A DNA stretch of 64,000 bases, from the NCBI GenBank assembly GCA_051453625.1, contig JBOZIK010000001.1, positions 14,540,780-14,604,779 on the forward strand. The letters are read 5' to 3'. How positions within the stretch are numbered: position 1 is the first letter of the stretch; the number at the start of each line of letters is the position of its first letter. Origin of the DNA: Welwitschia mirabilis. Lineage: Eukaryota; Gnetophyta; Gnetopsida; Welwitschiales. Position numbers and translations under genes: made by a program. This document shows, in pieces, positions 59,283 through 64,000 of this stretch. The notes under the pieces are model-generated. The model was not told where the DNA came from and did not search any database. It saw only the letters and a list, made by a program, of their open reading frames with translations.

Positions 59283-59425
59283 GGCCATCTCCTCTATCAT
59301 CCCCATGATAGACAGGACGATAATGTGCTATTTTTATTTTCATTTTATTTTTGGATTGCAATTTTTCTGCAATAAATTAGTTATCGTCATCTCCTGTGAT
59401 GTCCGGATGACCAGGAGGATAACAT
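59283..59425. repeat. Hairpin-like motif, copies 2 and 3, 99 bases apart
   Basis: Copy 2 (59283-59324) reads ctatcatccccatgatagacaggacga; copy 3 (59382-59423) reads cgtcatctcctgtgatgtccggatgaccaggaggat. Both share the pattern tc(a/g)tct..cc, then catcc or gtcc, a(t)ga, and agga(c/g)ga. T-rich spacer between. Confidence 0.65.
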
Positions 59426-59462
59426 GACTATTTTCTGTGTTTTTTTTTTATAGGAACTATAA

Positions 59463-59557
59463 TGGCGTCGGTCTAGAAAAAGGATTTAAGGATCACTGAC
59501 AGAAGGAAGTATTTTAAAAAGGATAAGAACACAATCTTCAAGTGCATATATTATTTT
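59463..59557 (+). pseudogene. Start of an unrecognised ORF, with early stop
   Basis: An ATG follows a pyrimidine run and tatag, a plausible splice acceptor. Translation is MASV, a TAG, then KKDLRITDRRKYFKKDKNTI before the gap. The TAG could come from a CAG codon by a single C-to-T change. If so, this is the N-terminus of the basic protein continued at 60271 and 61099. Confidence 0.4.
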
Positions 59558-60270
59558 NNNNNNNNNNNNNNNNNNNNNNNNNNNNNNNNNNNNNNNNNNN
59601 NNNNNNNNNNNNNNNNNNNNNNNNNNNNNNNNNNNNNNNNNNNNNNNNNNNNNNNNNNNNNNNNNNNNNNNNNNNNNNNNNNNNNNNNNNNNNNNNNNNN
59701 NNNNNNNNNNNNNNNNNNNNNNNNNNNNNNNNNNNNNNNNNNNNNNNNNNNNNNNNNNNNNNNNNNNNNNNNNNNNNNNNNNNNNNNNNNNNNNNNNNNN
59801 NNNNNNNNNNNNNNNNNNNNNNNNNNNNNNNNNNNNNNNNNNNNNNNNNNNNNNNNNNNNNNNNNNNNNNNNNNNNNNNNNNNNNNNNNNNNNNNNNNNN
59901 NNNNNNNNNNNNNNNNNNNNNNNNNNNNNNNNNNNNNNNNNNNNNNNNNNNNNNNNNNNNNNNNNNNNNNNNNNNNNNNNNNNNNNNNNNNNNNNNNNNN
60001 NNNNNNNNNNNNNNNNNNNNNNNNNNNNNNNNNNNNNNNNNNNNNNNNNNNNNNNNNNNNNNNNNNNNNNNNNNNNNNNNNNNNNNNNNNNNNNNNNNNN
60101 NNNNNNNNNNNNNNNNNNNNNNNNNNNNNNNNNNNNNNNNNNNNNNNNNNNNNNNNNNNNNNNNNNNNNNNNNNNNNNNNNNNNNNNNNNNNNNNNNNNN
60201 NNNNNNNNNNNNNNNNNNNNNNNNNNNNNNNNNNNNNNNNNNNNAAAATGAAAGTAAGAAAATAGTTTGA

Positions 60271-60660
60271 AAACTTATTACTGAGAAAAAGAGAAAAGAA
60301 TCTGAGGAAAATGATACAAAAATACTTAAAGAGCTTTTTGGAGAAAAAGGAAGAAAAGAATTTGAGGAAAATGGTAAAAAAACACTTAGGGAACTCTTGG
60401 CAAAAAAAGGGAGATCAACACAAAGAAATGTTGAGATTATGGATAGGACCCATTTCTCTTTTCAACCATCTTATTATTTCCCATTTTCTTTTCAAAATAA
60501 ATATGGAACTAATAAAGAAAAACTTAGGGATTCATCCTTATTCAATCACTTTTACCCATTCCATCCATCCCCCATGAAATGTTATGAAGTAGAAAATGAT
60601 TTAATAAGAAAATTAAGGGATTTCAATAATAGATTAGAAAATATAATTGCAAATCTTTAA
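60271..60660 (+). CDS. Lys/Glu-rich ORF with an internal 22-residue repeat
   Basis: Open from after a TGA at 60268-60270 to a TAA at 60658-60660, 129 codons, entering from a gap, so the start is unknown; the first internal ATG is 60397. The N-terminal part holds two copies of a unit of about 20-22 residues: EKKRKESEENDTKILKELFG then EKGRKEFEENGKKTLRELLA, then a partial KKGR. The charged, Leu-spaced pattern suggests an alpha-helical coiled coil. The C-terminal part (YEVENDLIRKLRDFNNRLEN) has the same character. I recognise no family; a gag-like structural role is inference from the LTR-like context. Confidence 0.45.
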   Translation, partial: KLITEKKRKESEENDTKILKELFGEKGRKEFEENGKKTLRELLAKKGRSTQRNVEIMDRTHFSFQPSYYFPFSFQNKYGTNKEKLRDSSLFNHFYPFHPSPMKCYEVENDLIRKLRDFNNRLENIIANL

Positions 60661-61098
60661 TAAATTCTCCTATCTATTCAAATGCAAAATTCTCAAATGT
60701 ACCCTTCTACATCTTACCTTGAGAAAAATGAAAATAACTTAGAAATGAATGAATATGATTCTTTCTTCCAAGTAGAAANNNNNNNNNNNNNNNNNNNNNN
60801 NNNNNNNNNNNNNNNNNNNNNNNNNNNNNNNNNNNNNNNNNNNNNNNNNNNNNNNNNNNNNNNNNNNNNNNNNNNNNNNNNNNNNNNNNNNNNNNNNNNN
60901 NNNNNNNNNNNNNNNNNNNNNNNNNNNNNNNNNNNNNNNNNNNNNNNNNNNNNNNNNNNNNNNNNNNNNNNNNNNNNNNNNNNNNNNNNNNNNNNNNNNN
61001 NNNNNNNNNNNNNNNNTCATATCCCAAACTTCCACATGTTTTGTAAGGATGAAGCAGTTCCATTAATATATGAGATTCAAATTTAAAAATTACTAGAG

Positions 61099-61501
61099 AT
61101 GGGCATGAAGGCAATGAAAGGTGATCAACTTAACTTAGATGAGGATTACAGTTTTAAGCTAATGAAGTTATTTAAAGAGGAAGAGAAATTAAGCAAAGAA
61201 ACATTAGAATATCTTTCATCAAATAATGAAAGATTTCCTTTCTATAATATTTCTAGTAATCTTTTTGAGGAATCCACCATCTTAAAAAAGAATAATGATC
61301 CTCATNNNNNNNNNNGAAAAAGAAGAGAATGAAAGAATCAATCATAAAAAAGAGGGATATATAATCAAAGAAGAAATTCTTCAAAATCACATTCTTATCC
61401 TTGAAAAGAATGAACCACATCATCTTGAGAACTTAAGTTCAAGAATCTCCCAACCTCTTCCTTTGATAACTTCATGTGTAGAAATTCCTATCTTTTCCTA
61501 A
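61099..61501 (+). CDS. Charged ORF, probable continuation of the unrecognised protein
   Basis: Two stretches separated by ten N (61306-61315): LDEDYSFKLMKLFKEEEKLS and NNERFPFYNISSNLFEES before it, INHKKEGYIIKEEILQNHIL and LPLITSCVEIPIFS after it, ending at a TAA at 61499-61501. It is in the same frame as 60271-60660 if the intervening gap length is taken at face value. Very Glu/Lys/Asn-rich. No known domain was seen. A truncated retrotransposon protein is the likeliest identity. Confidence 0.4.
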
Positions 61502-62900
61502 TTTACAAAGAAAACTTTCCCTTGTACTTCCATTGATCATTCTTTTTCAAAATAAAATTTGGGATATCTTGAAATNNNNNNNNNNNNNNNNNNNNNNNNN
61601 NNNNNNNNNNNNNNNNNNNNNNNNNNNNNNNNNNNNNNNNNNNNNNNNNNNNNNNNNNNNNNNNNNNNNNNNNNNNNNNNNNNNNNNNNNNNNNNNNNNN
61701 NNNNNNNNNNNNNNNNNNNNNNNNNNNNNNNNNNNNNNNNNNNNNNNNNNNNNNNNNNNNNNNNNNNNNNNNNNNNNNNNNNNNNNNNNNNNNNNNNNNN
61801 NNNNNNNNNNNNNNNNNNNNNNNNNNNNNNNNNNNNNNNNNNNNNNNNNNNNNNNNNNNNNNNNNNNNNNNNNNNNNNNNNNNNNNNNNNNNNNNNNNNN
61901 NNNNNNNNNNNNNNNNNNNNNNNNNNNNNNNNNNNNNNNNNNNNNNNNNNNNNNNNNNNNNNNNNNNNNNNNNNNNNNNNNNNNNNNNNNNNNNNNNNNN
62001 NNNNNNNNNNNNNNNNNNNNNNNNNNNNNNNNNNNNNNNNNNNNNNNNNNNNNNNNNNNNNNNNNNNNNNNNNNNNNNNNNNNNNNNNNNNNNNNNNNNN
62101 NNNNNNNNNNNNNNNNNNNNNNNNNNNNNNNNNNNNNNNNNNNNNNNNNNNNNNNNNNNNNNNNNNNNNNNNNNNNNNNNNNNNNNNNNNNNNNNNNNNN
62201 NNNNNNNNNNNNNNNNNNNNNNNNNNNNNNNNNNNNNNNNNNNNNNNNNNNNNNNNNNNNNNNNNNNNNNNNNNNNNNNNNNNNNNNNNNNNNNNNNNNN
62301 NNNNNNNNNNNNNNNNNNNNNNNNNNNNNNNNNNNNNNNNNNNNNNNNNNNNNNNNNNNNNNNNNNNNNNNNNNNNNNNNNNNNNNNNNNNNNNNNNNNN
62401 NNNNNNNNNNNNNNNNNNNNNNNNNNNNNNNNNNNNNNNNNNNNNNNNNNNNNNNNNNNNNNNNNNNNNNNNNNNNNNNNNNNNNNNNNNNNNNNNNNNN
62501 NNNNNNNNNNNNNNNNNNNNNNNNNACAGTTATCAGTCTTTTGTCTCTTATTTAAATTCTGAAAATTGTGCTATCAAGGTATTATCTTTTTATTCTCTTT
62601 CCTCCCAATTGATTTTAATGAAAAATGATTGCATAACTTTCATGTTTTGTCAATTGGTAAATATTTTATTTGGGTCTCGTTTTTCTAAAAATCTTGAAGA
62701 CCATATTTCTTTTGCTTTATTTTTCAATAAAAGTATGAGTTAAATTTTAGAAATTAAATAAAATTTATTGGTCTTGATTTTTTATTTTGGTTTTTATGGT
62801 ACTTTTGATTTTTAATTTCTGTTTTCTCTATTTTGATCTTCTGATTTTTAATTCTATTTTAGTTTACAGTTTTTGTACTTTTGGCTCCCTGTTAATAATA

Positions 62901-63041
62901 TGTTATCTTCTTTGTCATCTTTATGATAAGGTGGATGATAGTTGGTTTTGAGAGTTTTTCATTTTTTTTTAATTTTTTATGTTTTATTTATTTTTTTATG
63001 TATGTTATCCTCTCTGTTGTCTGGACAATGAACAGGACAAC
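62901..63041. repeat. Hairpin-like motif, copies 4 and 5, 102 bases apart
   Basis: Copy 4 (62901-62940) reads tcttctttgtcatctttatgataaggtggatgat; copy 5 (63003-63041) reads tcctctctgttgtctggacaatgaacaggacaac. The spacing and T-rich spacer match the pair at 59283/59382. Confidence 0.6.
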
Positions 63042-63227
63042 TGTTAATAAAATGTTGATTTTTAATTTCTGTTATTCTGAGAAAATGCATTTTTATGACT
63101 CTATTGAAATTTCTAACTTGACTACATGAGAATTTTAGGAAGTTAATGGGAAAAATCTGGAATTACATGAGTAAGGTGGCTAAATTTTCTCTTAGCTTTT
63201 TTCTTTGAAGGTTATTATGGCATTACT

Positions 63228-63725
63228 TGATTATTTTTCAAACTTGACTTATGTATTTATCTCCATGACTATTATTTTGACTTATGCATTTTAGTTGTAA
63301 TATTGAATTCACCTAATTTTAGAACATTCACATGTCCATAAACATCAATTAAGGAAAGATGCTTTATTTTTAATGTTTTTCTCAGTGGTGAAAAGGTCTT
63401 AGATAATTTAAGAGTGTTCTTTTCTGTCTTANNNNNNNNNNNNNNNNNNNNNNNNNNNNNNNNNNNNNNNNNNNNNNNNNNNNNNNNNNNNNNNNNNNNN
63501 NNNNNNNNNNNNNNNNNNNNNNNNNNNNNNNCAAACTTGACTTATGTATTTATTTCCATAACTAGTTTTTTGACTTGAGCATTTTAGTGGTAAGATTGGA
63601 TTCACCTAATCTTAGGACATTCACAAGTCAATAAACTTAAATTGAAGGAAGATGCTTTATTTTTATGTTTTTCTCAATGGTGAAAAGGTCTTAGATTGTT
63701 TAAAAGTATTCTTTTCTGTCTTAAT
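63228..63725. repeat. Duplicated 200-base flanks around a 100-base gap
   Basis: Bases 63238-63431 recur at 63532-63722 with about 5 percent difference (caaacttgacttatgtatttat ... gttcttttctgtctta). The left copy ends exactly at the N run and the right copy begins at its end. Confidence 0.85.
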
Positions 63726-63730
63726 CTAAC

Positions 63731-64000
63731 AACTTTCATCTTTGTCTTTTGGAGTGTTTGGTCATGTGGAATGTTATTTTATTTTCAAAAAAAAAAAAAG
63801 AAAAAGGAAAAAAAGAAGTGAATAAAGACCATGATGTTTTATATTTATCTCATAACATGGTCACCATGATGTCCTATTGCAAGTACACTGGGGGAAATAT
63901 TTCCAAGAGGAGCCTTTGGCAGTGTAATATGGTAGCTATGAAAACTCCACTGGGAGGTCATTTGGCCATGCTTCACAGGTCCTTACTTCTCTGACTGTGG
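63731..64000. other. No gene recognised
   Basis: An A-rich run at 63787-63815 is followed by somewhat less AT-rich sequence to the window end. An 81-codon ORF spans it but shows no domain. Confidence 0.35.

Larger units (their letters stand above)
57640..63730 (+). mobile_element. Unclassified LTR-retrotransposon-like unit (LARD-like)
   Basis: An LTR-like promoter region (TATA box at 58068-58076), a T-rich leader with paired hairpin motifs, a possible spliced leader and start codon at 59463, an unrecognised Lys/Glu-rich ORF series (60271-61501), a second T-rich region with the same paired motif (62895-63045), and a duplicated 3' piece. No RT, integrase or protease is readable, but 2.5 kb is hidden by N runs (58126-58793, 59558-60244, 60779-61016, 61576-62525). 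It could be a non-autonomous large retrotransposon derivative or the gag half of an element whose pol is in the gaps. Confidence 0.4.

Noticed and set aside
63749-63994. 81-codon ORF at the right end
   Set aside because: Begins before and runs through an A-rich tract, no domain, cut close to the window edge.
1-64000. tRNA and rRNA genes
   Set aside because: No cloverleaf-compatible sequence with A/B boxes and no rRNA core was recognised by eye. The initiator-tRNA-like words at 4630 and 46366 are retrotransposon primer-binding sites. A tRNA covariance search would be decisive.

Overview
The window looks like repeat-rich, AT-rich nuclear DNA of a land plant, most likely a seed plant with a large genome. 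A gymnosperm is possible, but the sequence alone does not settle it. The evidence is one intact-looking multi-exon plant gene (a TORTIFOLIA1/SPIRAL2-type microtubule-associated protein), a decayed copy of a chloroplast-type PPR gene (HCF152-like), and a dense landscape of old Ty1/copia, Ty3/gypsy and LINE elements full of stop codons. Many N runs interrupt the window. Several are exactly 100 bases and are flanked by near-duplicate sequence, which probably reflects contig ends joined without merging.

Layout, left to right. 1-4.8 kb: non-coding sequence, then an internally deleted copia element on the minus strand with both LTRs, a primer-binding site and a polypurine tract. 5.0-8.1 kb: four exons of the TOR1-like gene on the minus strand. 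Its first intron holds a tandem array of about 205-base units, and its 3' exons lie outside the window or were not found. 9.4-9.7 kb: a LINE reverse-transcriptase scrap. 12.3-19.4 kb: an old gypsy element on the plus strand with both LTRs. 21.7-23.4 kb: an HCF152-like PPR pseudogene facing a fragment of an unidentified gene with short exons. 24.8-25.8 kb: two overlapping LINE fragments.

28.3-35.0 kb: a composite gypsy array (LTR-internal-LTR-internal-LTR, minus strand) with one five-base target duplication at its outer ends. 35.6-36.1 kb: a short retroposed insertion with a 12-base target duplication and an A tail. 36.5-38.4 kb: a duplicated block whose two copies each end in a GA microsatellite. 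39.3-39.6 kb: a small foldback element. 40.2-42.1 kb: a decayed PIF1-type helicase on the minus strand. 43.0-44.3 kb: a large inverted repeat. 45.2-48.3 kb: copia gag plus a duplicated 5' region. 48.7-50.3 kb: a gypsy protease/RT remnant on the minus strand. 52.5-57.6 kb: a copia element on the plus strand followed by a second RT fragment. 57.6-63.7 kb: an unclassified LTR-retrotransposon-like unit carrying an unrecognised lysine/glutamate-rich ORF and five copies of a hairpin-like motif.

The only gene likely to be functional is the TOR1-like one. Everything else is mobile-element debris, gene fragments or sequence in which nothing was recognised. I found no convincing new biological system. 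The most instructive structures are the three-LTR array with a single target duplication, the intron 1 tandem array, the foldbacks, the PIF1-type helicase relic, and the unclassified element at the right end.
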